Of a stretch of 64,000 nucleotides of DNA, positions 28,445 to 37,164 are shown in pieces. How positions within the stretch are numbered: position 1 is the first letter of the stretch; every line of letters begins with the position of its first letter. The stretch is from Pseudomonas sp. CHM02 (lineage in GTDB: Bacteria; Pseudomonadota; Gammaproteobacteria; Pseudomonadales; Pseudomonadaceae), in the NCBI RefSeq assembly GCF_000612585.1, contig NZ_JFCA01000003.1, positions 1 to 64,000 on the forward strand. The letters run 5' to 3'. Below the pieces are notes generated by a model. It was not told where the DNA came from. It ran no database searches and was given only the letters and a program-made list of their open reading frames with translations. A program made the translations under genes and the position numbers.

Positions 28445-29638
28445 ATGCTTGCCACAATAAGAAACTACCCCCGCACCGTGAACCTGTTGCTGTGCGCCAC
28501 GTTGATGCTGACGCTGGCCAAGGCCATCACGTTTCCGTACCTGGTGGTTTATCTCACCCGTCACTTTGCCCTCGACATCACCCAGGTCGGCCTGGTCATC
28601 GGCAGTTCGCTGATTGTCGGCTCGCTGCTGAGTGTGTATGGCGGCTTCCTGGTTGACCGCATCAACAGCTACCGGCTGCTGCTCGGCCTGAGTGCGCTGT
28701 TTGTGCTGGGCTTTATCGGCACGGTCCTGGCCCAGAATATCTGGGCGTTCTACAGCTGCCTGATCCTGATCAACCTGGCTTACGCGGTAATCGACATCGC
28801 CGTCAAAGCCGGCTTTGCCAGCCTTTTGCCCGAAGATGCGCGCAGCGAAGTGTTTTCCATCAAGTACACCCTCACTAATATCGGCTATGCCGTGGGGCCG
28901 GCTTTCGGGGCCGTGGTGGCCAAGCTGGATATGAGCTTGCCGTTCGTGCTGTCAGCGCTTTTGGGGGTGGGGTTTTTCCTGCTGTACTGGCGTTGGGGCG
29001 ACCGCACCCTGACCACCGTCGATGGCACGCAAAAACCGGTGGCGTTCCTCGCTGTTGGTCGCGTCTTGCTGCGCGATCACCGCCTGGTCTGCTTCACCCT
29101 GGGCGGCATGCTCAGTGCCGTGGTATTCGGCCAGTTCACCGCGTGGCTGTCGCAGTACCTGATAACCACCACCACCGCCGAATACACCTACACCGTGGTC
29201 AGTGCGGTGCTGACCACCAACGCGGTGTTGGTGATTGCCTTGCAGTACGTGATTGGGCGGCGCATCTCGCATCGTTACCTGGGCCAGTGGCTGATCGCGG
29301 GCCTGGGCATGTTCATGCTGGGGGTTATCGGCTTTGCCTTGTCCACCAGCGTGCTGTGGTGGGTGCTGGCGATGGCGGTATTCACCGTAGGGGAGATCAT
29401 CGTGTTCCCGGCCGAGTACATGTTCATTGACCGGATCGCTCCGGACCACTTGCGCGGTATGTACTACGGGGCGCAGAACCTGTCCAACCTGGGGGCTGCC
29501 CTGGGGCCGGTGTTGTGTGGGCTGGTGCTGGCCAGCCTGCCGGCCCCCTACATGTTCCTGATGCTGGGGGCGTTCATTGTTGCCGGTGGGGTGTTCTATT
29601 TCATTGGGGCGTCGTTAAAGGCAAATCATCCAGCGTGA
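28445..29638 (+). CDS. MFS transporter (YdeE/MdtH-like)
   Basis: A 397-residue MFS protein with about twelve membrane helices. The N-terminus, the loop YGGFLVDRINSYRLLL and the central FSIKYTLTNIGYAVGPAFGA strongly recall E. coli YdeE, a dipeptide and drug exporter; MdtH is a related alternative. The CCAGGAAAAAGAGCAGG stretch precedes the ATG. Its last 38 bases overlap the end of the convergent DUF1652 gene. Confidence 0.85.
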   Translation: MLATIRNYPRTVNLLLCATLMLTLAKAITFPYLVVYLTRHFALDITQVGLVIGSSLIVGSLLSVYGGFLVDRINSYRLLLGLSALFVLGFIGTVLAQNIWAFYSCLILINLAYAVIDIAVKAGFASLLPEDARSEVFSIKYTLTNIGYAVGPAFGAVVAKLDMSLPFVLSALLGVGFFLLYWRWGDRTLTTVDGTQKPVAFLAVGRVLLRDHRLVCFTLGGMLSAVVFGQFTAWLSQYLITTTTAEYTYTVVSAVLTTNAVLVIALQYVIGRRISHRYLGQWLIAGLGMFMLGVIGFALSTSVLWWVLAMAVFTVGEIIVFPAEYMFIDRIAPDHLRGMYYGAQNLSNLGAALGPVLCGLVLASLPAPYMFLMLGAFIVAGGVFYFIGASLKANHPA

Positions 29639-29873
29639 GCTTGCCCACGTTGTTGCTTTGCAATTCGTAGCGCAACTCTTCCACCATTTTTTCCACTTCT
29701 TGCGGAGTCTGCAGCCGGTTCGTGCTGATCCCGGTCACCACCAGGTCCACGCGACCGGTTTCAGCGTCATAGACCTTGAGGGTCAGGGACGCATCCCGGC
29801 ACAAAGTGAATTCACATGTCAGCGGCGACAGGCCTTCTTCGATGCAATTTCGCAGTTGAGAGAGGGTAAACAT
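29601..29873 (-). CDS. DUF1652 family protein
   Basis: A 90-residue protein of the Pseudomonas-restricted DUF1652 family: FTLSQLRNCIEEGLSPLTCEF at the N-terminus, a central beta pair and the helix EVEKMVEELRYEL. Small, soluble, no known function. AAGGAACCAGC precedes the ATG. Its 3' end overlaps the convergent MFS gene by 38 bases. A GCACTAGTGC palindrome lies in its upstream region (29956), similar to bases upstream of the PAS-LuxR regulator. Confidence 0.85.
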   Translation of the reverse strand: MFTLSQLRNCIEEGLSPLTCEFTLCRDASLTLKVYDAETGRVDLVVTGISTNRLQTPQEVEKMVEELRYELQSNNVGKLTLDDLPLTTPQ

Positions 29874-29955
29874 GCTGGTTCCTTCAAGGCATCAGTTTTG
29901 ACCCTTGAAGGTTAAGGAGCGCCCCTCGGCGGCATAAGGCGAATTCGCACTAGCC

Positions 29956-29975
29956 GCACTAGTGCATTTGCACTT
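29956..29975. promoter_or_regulatory. Palindromic motif cluster upstream of the DUF1652 gene
   Basis: GCACTAGTGC (29956-29965) is a perfect palindrome and partly overlaps GTGCATTTGCAC, also a palindrome with a two-base centre. A related pair (AATGCAC..GTGCATT) is found at 31556-31580 in front of the PAS-LuxR regulator gene, which suggests a shared binding protein. Confidence 0.45.
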
Positions 29976-29982
29976 TCGAGGC

Positions 29983-31473
29983 TTATTTTTTGACGCGCAG
30001 TTCCCCGGCGAACAATCCGCGTTCCCGAGCCCAGACGATGGCGGCACTGCGACTGTGTACCCCGAGTTTGGAGTACACCGTGGCCACATGGTTACGTACC
30101 GTATTGGGCGCCAGTTTCAGGCGCGAAGCGATCTCTTTGTCGGCCAGGCCTTCGCAGATCAACCCCAGCACATCGCGCTCACGGGCGGTAAGGTCGGTAA
30201 AGGCAATATTGGGACGCGTGGGGCTGTTGACGCTCTTGGCGTTGGCGAGTTTTTCGATGAGTGTCTGGCTGAACCAGGAGGCGTCCTGCATCACTTCCTC
30301 GATGGCGGCCACCAGTTCCAGCTCCGAGCGCTTGCGTTCGGTGATGTTCATCATTACCAGCAGGTAGCAGGGCACATCCTGGATGACCACGGTGTCGGCG
30401 GACACCACGCAGTCGATCACCTCATTGCCTTTCTTGCGCACCTTGAGGTCCTGGCCGTCGAGGGTGCCGGCTTTTTCCAGGCTGGCGAACAATTGCGCAG
30501 CCGCCTGCGGGCTGTCGATGAAGTCGATGTCTTCGATGGATTTGCCGATCAGCTCCTCGCTGATGTACCCGGTGATGTTCATGAAGGCTTCGTTGATATC
30601 CACCACCTGGCGATTGGTGGCGCTGCACACCAGTGTGGGCACCGGCGTCAGGCGGAAAGACTTGGCGAAGCGCTCCTCACTCTGGCGCAGGGCGATCTCC
30701 GCCTTGCGGCGCGGCTCCAGGTCCATGAAGGAAAACAGCATGCAGTCTTCTTCGTTCATGTCCAGCGGCTGCCCGGCGACGATCACCAGTTTGCTGCCAC
30801 CCTCGGGTAGCCTCAATTCGGCCTGCATCTGCGGGATGGTCGCGCCTTCGCCCAGGCGCTGGATGGCCAGGTCCTTGCGCTCGGCCTGTTCCAGCACGTC
30901 CAACTCATACACCGATTTGCCGATCACCTGGTCGCGGTTATAGCCGGTCATCTCCAGGAAGCCCTGGTTCACCTTGATGTAACGCAGGTCGCTCAGGCGG
31001 CAGATCACCGCTGGCGCCGGGTTGGCGTTGAAGGTTTTTTCGAAGCGTTGCTCGGCGCTGGCCCATTCGGTGGCGTCGCTGAGGATCAACACCAGCAACT
31101 CCGGCTCACCGTGGGAGTCGCTGATCACCAGGCTGCGCAGGCGGTGGACCCAGGTTTTGTCTGCGTCGGCGGTGGGGGTGACTTCCACCACCACATCACT
31201 GAACTCTTCGCCTGCGGCTACACGGGCGAGCGGGTAGTTTTCCTGCAACACCGGATGGTTGTTCCGGTAGCGCAGGGCAAAGCGTTCGGCGTAGGCCTGG
31301 GTATTGGCGCCCAGTGCCGCGACGTCATCGACGCCATGCATGTTCAGCGCGGCCTCGTTGGCCCAGAGAATGGTCTGGTCGACTTCCGCGAGGATGATGC
31401 CGTCGGACACCCCGGAGATGATCTGCTGCAGTTGGCGGCGATTGGTTTCTTTGGCAAGGACATCCTGAGTCAT
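29983..31473 (-). CDS. Triple-PAS LuxR-type transcriptional regulator
   Basis: A 496-residue cytoplasmic sensor-regulator. Three PAS-like domains are visible, at about residues 10-135 (GVSDGIILAEVDQTILWANEA), 140-265 (NANPAPAVICRLSDLRYIKVN) and 275-400 (LTPVPTLVCSATNRQVVDINEA), each ending near a charged linker such as ITERKRSELEL. The C-terminal LuxR/FixJ helix-turn-helix follows (LTARERDVLGLICEGLADKEIA...APNTVRNHVATVYSKLGV). There is no receiver domain and no kinase, so it is a one-component regulator; the ligand is unknown. The ATG at 31473 follows CGGAGAAACC. It lies upstream of the DUF1652 gene on the same strand. Confidence 0.87.
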   Translation of the reverse strand: MTQDVLAKETNRRQLQQIISGVSDGIILAEVDQTILWANEAALNMHGVDDVAALGANTQAYAERFALRYRNNHPVLQENYPLARVAAGEEFSDVVVEVTPTADADKTWVHRLRSLVISDSHGEPELLVLILSDATEWASAEQRFEKTFNANPAPAVICRLSDLRYIKVNQGFLEMTGYNRDQVIGKSVYELDVLEQAERKDLAIQRLGEGATIPQMQAELRLPEGGSKLVIVAGQPLDMNEEDCMLFSFMDLEPRRKAEIALRQSEERFAKSFRLTPVPTLVCSATNRQVVDINEAFMNITGYISEELIGKSIEDIDFIDSPQAAAQLFASLEKAGTLDGQDLKVRKKGNEVIDCVVSADTVVIQDVPCYLLVMMNITERKRSELELVAAIEEVMQDASWFSQTLIEKLANAKSVNSPTRPNIAFTDLTARERDVLGLICEGLADKEIASRLKLAPNTVRNHVATVYSKLGVHSRSAAIVWARERGLFAGELRVKK

Positions 31474-31555
31474 GGTTTCTCCGGGTTTTGGACGCATGGA
31501 AGTACGACACCCCGGCTTCAGGATAGTGCAGAGCAATTGCCCGTGATGGGGTACG

Positions 31556-31580
31556 AATGCACTAGATGGCATGGTGCATT
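31556..31580. promoter_or_regulatory. Inverted repeat between divergent PAS-LuxR and membrane protein genes
   Basis: AATGCAC (31556-31562) and GTGCATT (31574-31580) are perfect inverted arms. They share GTGCATTTGC with the motif at 29956-29975, fitting an operator for the PAS-LuxR protein acting on both of its flanking promoters. Confidence 0.45.
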
Positions 31581-31646
31581 TGCGTGAGGACGAGCGGTAC
31601 GTGGCTCGCCAGACTGAGACGGTCAATAACTGTCAAAGGATCGATC

Positions 31647-32615
31647 ATGACCACTGTCTATGAAACCAACCGTTCGCCGTTTCGCGTGTCCTGGAGCTCC
31701 GTACTGGCCGGTAGTGCAATTGCCCTGGTGAGTTACCTGGTGCTCAGCGTGCTGGGTACCGCCATCGGCGCCAGTGCCGTCAACCCGATGGAAGCGGGCA
31801 ACCCGTTGAGCGGCTTTGGCACGGGGGCCGGGATCTGGCTGTTCGTCTCCACCCTGGTCGCTGTCGGCCTCGGCGCCTTTGTGGCCGGCCGCACGGCACC
31901 CGATCGCGGCGGCCTGCACGGCGTGCTGACCTGGACCCTTACCACGTTGCTCACCACTTGGCTGCTGGCAGGCCTGGCCGCCAGTGTCGTCGGCACCGCC
32001 GGCAATGTGGTGGGCAAAGGCCTGTCGGCTGCCGGTAGCGGCATTGCCGCCGCAGCACCGGGCATTGGCGACAGCGTCAAGCAGCAACTGAACCAGCAGG
32101 GCATCCAACTGGACTGGAACAGCCTGCAGGGTGAGCTGGATACGCTGCTCAAACAGACCGGCAAGCCTGAGCTGGACCCTTCCAATGTCGAGCAGAAAAC
32201 CGATCAGGCAGCGGCGGATGGCAAGCAATCGGCAACTGACGCGGCGGCCAATCCTGCCCAGGCAGGCGATGCACTTAAGCAGTGGTTCGAACGGGTCAAG
32301 GCGTCCGGCGAGCCGGCCTTGAATGCGGCCGATAAAGAGGCGTTGGTCAACATCGTGGCTGCCCGCACCGGCAAGAGCAAAGAGGAAGCCACCCAGATCG
32401 TCGACAACTACGCCCAGGCCTATCAGCAAGCCATGCAAAAGGTCGATGAGCTGAAGCAACAGGCCGAGCAGAAAGCCCGTGAAGCCGGTGAAGTCGCGGC
32501 CAAACAGCTCTCCCGTGCGGCCTGGAGCACCTTGGCCATGCTGCTGCTGGGCGTGGCCTTGAGCTTCCTGGTAGGGCGCATGGCCCTGACCACGCGTCGA
32601 GTGCCGTTGGCTTAA
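31647..32615 (+). CDS. Membrane protein with amphipathic central region
   Basis: A 322-residue protein of unknown function. Hydrophobic segments lie at about residues 15-38, 62-82, 95-122 (Gly/Ala-rich, followed by a second small-residue stretch) and a last one near 296-313. Between them is a long hydrophilic, Ala/Gln/Lys-rich region predicted to be helical (about 145-290, ending in QKVDELKQQAEQKAREAGEVAAKQ). A CAAAGGATCGATC ribosome site precedes the ATG at 31647. It is divergent from the PAS-LuxR gene across a shared palindrome, so it may be one of its targets. Confidence 0.75.
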   Translation: MTTVYETNRSPFRVSWSSVLAGSAIALVSYLVLSVLGTAIGASAVNPMEAGNPLSGFGTGAGIWLFVSTLVAVGLGAFVAGRTAPDRGGLHGVLTWTLTTLLTTWLLAGLAASVVGTAGNVVGKGLSAAGSGIAAAAPGIGDSVKQQLNQQGIQLDWNSLQGELDTLLKQTGKPELDPSNVEQKTDQAAADGKQSATDAAANPAQAGDALKQWFERVKASGEPALNAADKEALVNIVAARTGKSKEEATQIVDNYAQAYQQAMQKVDELKQQAEQKAREAGEVAAKQLSRAAWSTLAMLLLGVALSFLVGRMALTTRRVPLA

Positions 32616-32700
32616 CAACATTTGCAGCAAGGACGCTGCTTTTCACTGGCACCAAACATGCTAGTGTCAGCACTCCAACACCCACCGGCAGTGCCTGGCG

Positions 32701-33504
32701 ATGCGTGACATCTACAGCGTCTTCAACTCCAATGGCGCCTATGAAACGGGGGCCCATGCCCATGACGAGTTCATGCTGATGGTGCCCGAGCACGGTTTGC
32801 TGCGTTTCAAGGACGAAGACAGCGGGCGCACCACCTCGGTGATCGAACGCCAGTTCGTGCTAGTGCCGCCCCAATGCAGCCATTCCTCATCGTCACTCAC
32901 CGCCAGCCAGGGCCACCTGGCGTTCTACGTCGACCCCGACTACATGCGCTATGCCTTGCGCGACCTGTCCGGCGATGCCAACCGCGTGCTGCGCGTGCCC
33001 ACCCTGGGCATCTGGCAAACCTCGGCGCCGCTGCACCATTTGCTGCTGGCGAAAAAGGCCTTCAGCCAACCCGACCCCTATGTCGATCGCCGTCGCCAAT
33101 TGGCCCAGGCCGATCACTTGCTGCTGCTCGAATGCCTGGCAGTTTCCCTCAGCCAGCCGAGCCTGCAACGCTCGTCCATCGAGCGCCACGGCGCCATGCT
33201 GGTGCGCGATGTGAAGGCTTATGTGGAAGGCAACCTTGAGCATGCGCCGGGGCTGGATGAGATTGCGGCGGTGTTCCATATGTCGCGTCGGCACTTGACC
33301 CGCCTGTTTGCGCTGCACACTGGCGAGACGGTGCTGGCCTACGTTCAGCGACTGCGCCTGGAACGGGCGCAGACCCTGCTGCGGCACACGCGCTTGTCAG
33401 TGCTGGAGATTGCCAACAACGTCGGTTATGAATCGCCGTCGCACCTGGCCCATGTGTTTCGGCGTGTGTTGGGTGTGTCGCCGGATGAGTGGCGACGCGG
33501 CTAA
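32701..33504 (+). CDS. AraC-family transcriptional regulator
   Basis: A 267-residue regulator with an N-terminal cupin-like sensing domain (AHAHDEFMLMVPEHGLLRF) and a C-terminal double helix-turn-helix of the AraC/XylS type (LDEIAAVFHMSRRHLTRLFALHTGETV, then TRLSVLEIANNVGYESPSHLAHVFRRVLGVSPDEWRR). It lies 134 bases upstream of, and in line with, the ABC importer-PhzF-RidA operon, so it is the likely regulator of that unit. The ribosome site is not strong; the start at 32701 gives a full-length N-domain. Confidence 0.87.
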   Translation: MRDIYSVFNSNGAYETGAHAHDEFMLMVPEHGLLRFKDEDSGRTTSVIERQFVLVPPQCSHSSSSLTASQGHLAFYVDPDYMRYALRDLSGDANRVLRVPTLGIWQTSAPLHHLLLAKKAFSQPDPYVDRRRQLAQADHLLLLECLAVSLSQPSLQRSSIERHGAMLVRDVKAYVEGNLEHAPGLDEIAAVFHMSRRHLTRLFALHTGETVLAYVQRLRLERAQTLLRHTRLSVLEIANNVGYESPSHLAHVFRRVLGVSPDEWRRG

Positions 33505-33611
33505 CCTTACACCTCCCATTCTCGATGTCCCAATTCCGCGCATTATCCGGCCCGATCCCGTGCGCCACAAATCTGTCATCCGTTCATCCTCTGCTCACCA
33601 ACAACAAACAA

Positions 33612-33627
33612 GTCCGGCGTACCGGAC
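33612..33627 (+). promoter_or_regulatory. Hairpin directly before the ABC operon ribosome site
   Basis: GTCCGG (33612-33617) and CCGGAC (33622-33627) form a six-base-pair stem with a CGTA loop, ending one to two bases before the GAGGAGGGG ribosome site. It could be an operator half, an mRNA stabilising hairpin or a control of translation. Confidence 0.4.
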
Positions 33628-33638
33628 GAGGAGGGGCG

Positions 33639-34457
33639 GTGAGCGCAAAACCCTTTATCCGTTTTTCAGGCGTGCAAAAAAGCTTCAAAGTCGAGGGCCG
33701 CCAGTTTGTGGCCGTGCGCAATGTGTCGCTGGAGGTCCAGCGCGGAGAAATCATCACCCTGGTCGGCCCCTCGGGCTGCGGCAAGTCCACCTTGCTCAAC
33801 ATGACCGCTGGGCTGTTTGGGCCCACCGAAGGCGTGGTGCATTACGACGGTGCCGAGGTCAAAGGCGTGAACACACGGGTCGGCTACATGACCCAGGCCG
33901 ATCACTTGCTGCCTTGGCGCACGGTGGTGGGCAACATCGCGGTGCCGTTGCAGATTCGCCGCGTGCCCAAGGCCGAGATCGAGGCGCGGGTTGAGGAGCT
34001 GATGGCACTGGTGGGCCTCACCGGTTTCGGCGAAAGTTACCCCAATCAGCTTTCCGGCGGTATGCGCAAACGCGCGGCCATGGCGCGCTTGATGGCCAGC
34101 GACCCGGAAACCCTGCTGATGGACGAGCCCTTCGGCGCCCTCGATGCGCAAATGCGCCTGACCCTGCAGACCGAACTGCTGCGCCTGTGCCGCAAGCTCA
34201 ACAAAACCGTGCTGTTCGTCACCCATGACGTCGACGAGGCCATCGCCCTGGCCGACCGCTGCGTGGTGTTCGCCGGTCGCCCCGGCACCATCGACCATGT
34301 GCTCGATATCCCCTTGACCGGCGAACGCAACCTGGTGCAACTGCGCTCCGACCCACGCTACGTGGAACTCTGCGCCGAACTGTGGAAACGCCTGGCACCC
34401 GACGTTGCCGGCGCCGCTGACCCTTCTTCATTGGCTCACTCGCTGGAGGTCGTATGA
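33639..34457 (+). CDS. ABC transporter ATP-binding protein (SsuB/TauB/ThiZ-like)
   Basis: A 272-residue nucleotide-binding subunit. Walker A is GPSGCGKST, the signature is LSGGMRKRAAMARL, Walker B LLMDEPFGALD, and the switch histidine lies in FVTHDVDEA. This type pairs with NitT/TauT importers of sulfonates, nitrate, pyrimidines or aromatic compounds. Translation starts at GTG 33639, which follows a strong GAGGAGGGG site; upstream frames lack support. It overlaps the permease start by four bases (ATGA). Confidence 0.9.
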   Translation: MSAKPFIRFSGVQKSFKVEGRQFVAVRNVSLEVQRGEIITLVGPSGCGKSTLLNMTAGLFGPTEGVVHYDGAEVKGVNTRVGYMTQADHLLPWRTVVGNIAVPLQIRRVPKAEIEARVEELMALVGLTGFGESYPNQLSGGMRKRAAMARLMASDPETLLMDEPFGALDAQMRLTLQTELLRLCRKLNKTVLFVTHDVDEAIALADRCVVFAGRPGTIDHVLDIPLTGERNLVQLRSDPRYVELCAELWKRLAPDVAGAADPSSLAHSLEVV

Positions 34458-35218
34458 TCCAGGTTTATCGCTTGCTGTTCTTGGTGTTCCTCATGCTGTT
34501 GTGGGAAGGCGTGTCGCGCTGGTTTGGCGTGGAGTTCTTCATCAGCCGCCCTTCGGCCGTGGCCCAGAGCCTGTGGAAAATCCTGCTCAATGGCGTGTTT
34601 TTCTACCATGCCGGCATCACCACCTTGGAGGCGGTGCTGGGCTTTTTCTTCGGCTCTCTCGCAGGTTTGATCGCAGGCCTTGTACTGGGCCGCGCCAAGT
34701 TGCTGGCCGACATCCTTGATCCGTTTTTGACGGCCTTCTACAGCCTGCCGAAAGTGGCGCTGGCGCCGCTGTTCATCCTCTGGTTCGGTATCGACTTGCC
34801 GATGAAAGTCATCCTCACCGCCGCAGTGGTGTTCTTCCTGGTGTTCCTCAACACCTACAGCGGCGTGCGCAACGTGTCCCGCGAGCAACTGACCATCCTG
34901 CGCCTGATGGGCGCCAAGGAACGTGACCTATTGACCATGGTGGTGATCCCCTCGGCCTTCACCTGGGTGTTCACCGGCCTGCGGTTGTCGGTGCCCTATG
35001 CGCTGATCGGCGCGCTGGTGGGCGAGATCATCGCCGCCAACCGTGGTTTGGGTTACCTGCTATCGGATGCGGCCTCGCAGTTCGACACCGCCGGTGTGTT
35101 TGCCGCGCTGGTGGGGATCATTGCTTTGGCGCTGATCCTGAACACGGCGGTGAAGCTGGCCGAAAGCAAGCTGATGCCGTGGAAAGCCAATGAAGCGGAA
35201 CGTGAAGTCGCGGTTTAA
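34454..35218 (+). CDS. ABC transporter permease (SsuC/TauC-like)
   Basis: A 254-residue inner-membrane permease with about six hydrophobic segments. The cytoplasmic coupling loop with its EAA-like motif is visible (REQLTILRLMGAKERDLLTMVVIPSA), as is GEIIAANRGLGYLL near the C-terminus. It belongs to the NitT/TauT importer group. Four-base overlap with the ATPase gene upstream and an 18-25 base gap to the binding protein gene downstream indicate one operon. Confidence 0.9.
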   Translation: MIQVYRLLFLVFLMLLWEGVSRWFGVEFFISRPSAVAQSLWKILLNGVFFYHAGITTLEAVLGFFFGSLAGLIAGLVLGRAKLLADILDPFLTAFYSLPKVALAPLFILWFGIDLPMKVILTAAVVFFLVFLNTYSGVRNVSREQLTILRLMGAKERDLLTMVVIPSAFTWVFTGLRLSVPYALIGALVGEIIAANRGLGYLLSDAASQFDTAGVFAALVGIIALALILNTAVKLAESKLMPWKANEAEREVAV

Positions 35219-35242
35219 CCCCCTCTGGTTTGGAGCTTGATC

Positions 35243-36283
35243 ATGCTTAAGCGTCTTGTGATTGCCGGTCTGTTGTGCGCTGGCTTCCTGCCCGCCGCCC
35301 AGGCTCAGGACCTCACCAAGGTCACCCTGGCGTTCCCCAGCGAAGGCTTTCTGTATGTGCCGATCTACGTCGCGCAGAAACAGGGCTACTTCGCCGAAGA
35401 AGGCCTGAATGTGGAAGTGATCGTGTTTCAAAAAGGTGGCTCGGCAGCGTTGACGGCCGTGCTCGGTCGCGATGCCGACGCCTATGTCGGTTTGCCTGCG
35501 GTCGCAGTGCGCGCGCGGTCCAAAGGCCAGAACGTGCAGGCGTTTGCCGCCGTGCAGACCCAGTTCGGCAGCACCGTGGTGATCGATGGCGAGTCGGCGC
35601 GCAAAGCCGGTGTGTCGGCCACGTCGCCCATCTCGGCGCGTGCCGAGGCCCTCAAGGGCTTGAAGATCGGCGTGACTGGCCCCGGCAGCACTACCGACAT
35701 GTTGGTGCGCTACTTGGCCAAGGACGCCGGCCTGAACCCGGATAAGGATTTCACCATCGTGCCCATCGGCGGTGCGCCGAACATGCTGGCGGCGTTTTCC
35801 CAGGGCAGCATCAACGGCTTCTCGCTGTCGCCGCCCACCGTCACCACGGCGGCGCAGCAGGGCGGGTTTGTGCTGATGGACCTGGCCAAAGGCGAATACA
35901 AACCCTTGGACGGCTTCCTGTTCACCGCGATGATCGCCCGCGAGGACTGGTTGAGCAGCAACAAGGCCACCGCCGAGAAACTGGTGCGCGCTATCTGGAA
36001 AGCCGAACACCTGATCGCCAGCGAACCGGACAAGGCCCGCGAGTCGGTGCGCCCGTACTTCGCCCACACCGATGCGGCGATCTTCGACGCCGCCTGGGCG
36101 GCTTCGTTGCCGTCCTATCCGGCCACGCCGCGTATCGAACAAGACGGTGTCGAGAAGAACATCAGTTTCATGAACGCCGTCGAGAATGATCCGGTGACAC
36201 TCGACCCGCAACAGGTCTACACCAACACCATCGTCGACGCCGTGGCGCCGACTGTTTCCACCCTCAAGGGAGAGGCGAAATGA
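35243..36283 (+). CDS. ABC transporter substrate-binding protein (NMT1/SsuA-like)
   Basis: A 346-residue periplasmic binding protein: signal peptide to about residue 21 (AAQAQD), then the two-lobed fold with the family start VTLAFPSEGFLYVPIYVAQKQGYFAEEGL and GLKIGVTGPGSTTDMLVRYLAKDAGL. This family binds pyrimidine precursors, sulfonates, riboflavin or aromatic acids; the ligand cannot be read. The ATG at 35243 follows TTTGGAGC. Its stop overlaps the PhzF gene start by four bases. Confidence 0.9.
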   Translation: MLKRLVIAGLLCAGFLPAAQAQDLTKVTLAFPSEGFLYVPIYVAQKQGYFAEEGLNVEVIVFQKGGSAALTAVLGRDADAYVGLPAVAVRARSKGQNVQAFAAVQTQFGSTVVIDGESARKAGVSATSPISARAEALKGLKIGVTGPGSTTDMLVRYLAKDAGLNPDKDFTIVPIGGAPNMLAAFSQGSINGFSLSPPTVTTAAQQGGFVLMDLAKGEYKPLDGFLFTAMIAREDWLSSNKATAEKLVRAIWKAEHLIASEPDKARESVRPYFAHTDAAIFDAAWAASLPSYPATPRIEQDGVEKNISFMNAVENDPVTLDPQQVYTNTIVDAVAPTVSTLKGEAK

Positions 36284-37164
36284 CGCCCAAGGTTCATCTG
36301 GTCAATGTATTTCCCGCCACCGCACGTGGCGGTAATCCGGCGCCCACCGTGGCGCTGGCCGACGGCATGAGCGACGCCGACATGCAGCAAGTCGCCCGCG
36401 ATTACGGGCATGAGTGCGGCTTTGTGTTTGCCGCACCGGCCGGCAGCGATTTCGATTTTGCCCTGCGTTTCTGGGTACCCAACCATGAGATGGAAATGTG
36501 CGGCCATGCCACCGTCGGCGCCATTTGGCTGCTGGATCAATTGGGCATGCTGCACAAGGAGCGCCTGGCGCTGTGGACGTTGAGCGGGCGGGTTGATGCA
36601 CAGGTCACTAACGCCGGTACGCCGCAGATCCAAGTGGAAATCAGCCAACCCAAGGGCCAGGTTGAAACCTTGAGCGACCCGCAGGTGGAGGCCGAAATTC
36701 TGTCGGTGTTGGGCATCACGTCCAATGAACTGGCGCCGCTGCCGATCCAGAACGCCCGCACCAGCCGGGTCAAGACGCTGGTCGCGCTGAAGAGCGTGGC
36801 GGTGCTGGACAGCCTCAAGCCGGACTTCCGCCGCATGGAGCAACTGTGCGAGCGCATCGGCTCTACCGGCTTGTATCCCTACGCGCCGTCGGACCTTGAA
36901 GGTCGTCAGTTTGATGCACGGCAATTCCCCAAATCCTCGGGTTACCCGGAAGATGCCGCCACCGGCATCGCCGCCGCGGCCTTGTCTTTTGGCCTGCTGG
37001 AAAATGGCTTGGTGACCGCTGACGATCGTCCGGTGTACATCCGCCAGGGCCGCGCAATGGGCCGGCCTTCGCAGATTTCCCTGCGCTTTCGTCACGATGC
37101 GGCGGGGCAGTTGCAGGGTTGCTGGTTGGGTGGGTATGTGGAATTTGTCGAGGAGCCCGCATGA
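36280..37164 (+). CDS. PhzF family isomerase, operon-encoded
   Basis: A 294-residue PhzF-fold enzyme. The family core is clear: VNVFPATARGGNPAPTVALADG at the N-terminus, the catalytic glutamate in GHECGFVFA (about residue 46), HEMEMCGHATVGA and the second half motif EDAATGIAAAALSFGL. It lies inside an ABC importer operon with four-base overlaps on both sides, so it most likely acts on the imported compound or its product. The reaction is probably an isomerisation at a carbon next to a carboxylate or enamine, by analogy with the family. Confidence 0.87.
   Translation: MTPKVHLVNVFPATARGGNPAPTVALADGMSDADMQQVARDYGHECGFVFAAPAGSDFDFALRFWVPNHEMEMCGHATVGAIWLLDQLGMLHKERLALWTLSGRVDAQVTNAGTPQIQVEISQPKGQVETLSDPQVEAEILSVLGITSNELAPLPIQNARTSRVKTLVALKSVAVLDSLKPDFRRMEQLCERIGSTGLYPYAPSDLEGRQFDARQFPKSSGYPEDAATGIAAAALSFGLLENGLVTADDRPVYIRQGRAMGRPSQISLRFRHDAAGQLQGCWLGGYVEFVEEPA

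Noticed and set aside
36280..37164. Phenazine biosynthesis from the PhzF annotation
   Set aside because: No other phz genes; PhzF-fold proteins are widespread and usually unrelated to phenazines.
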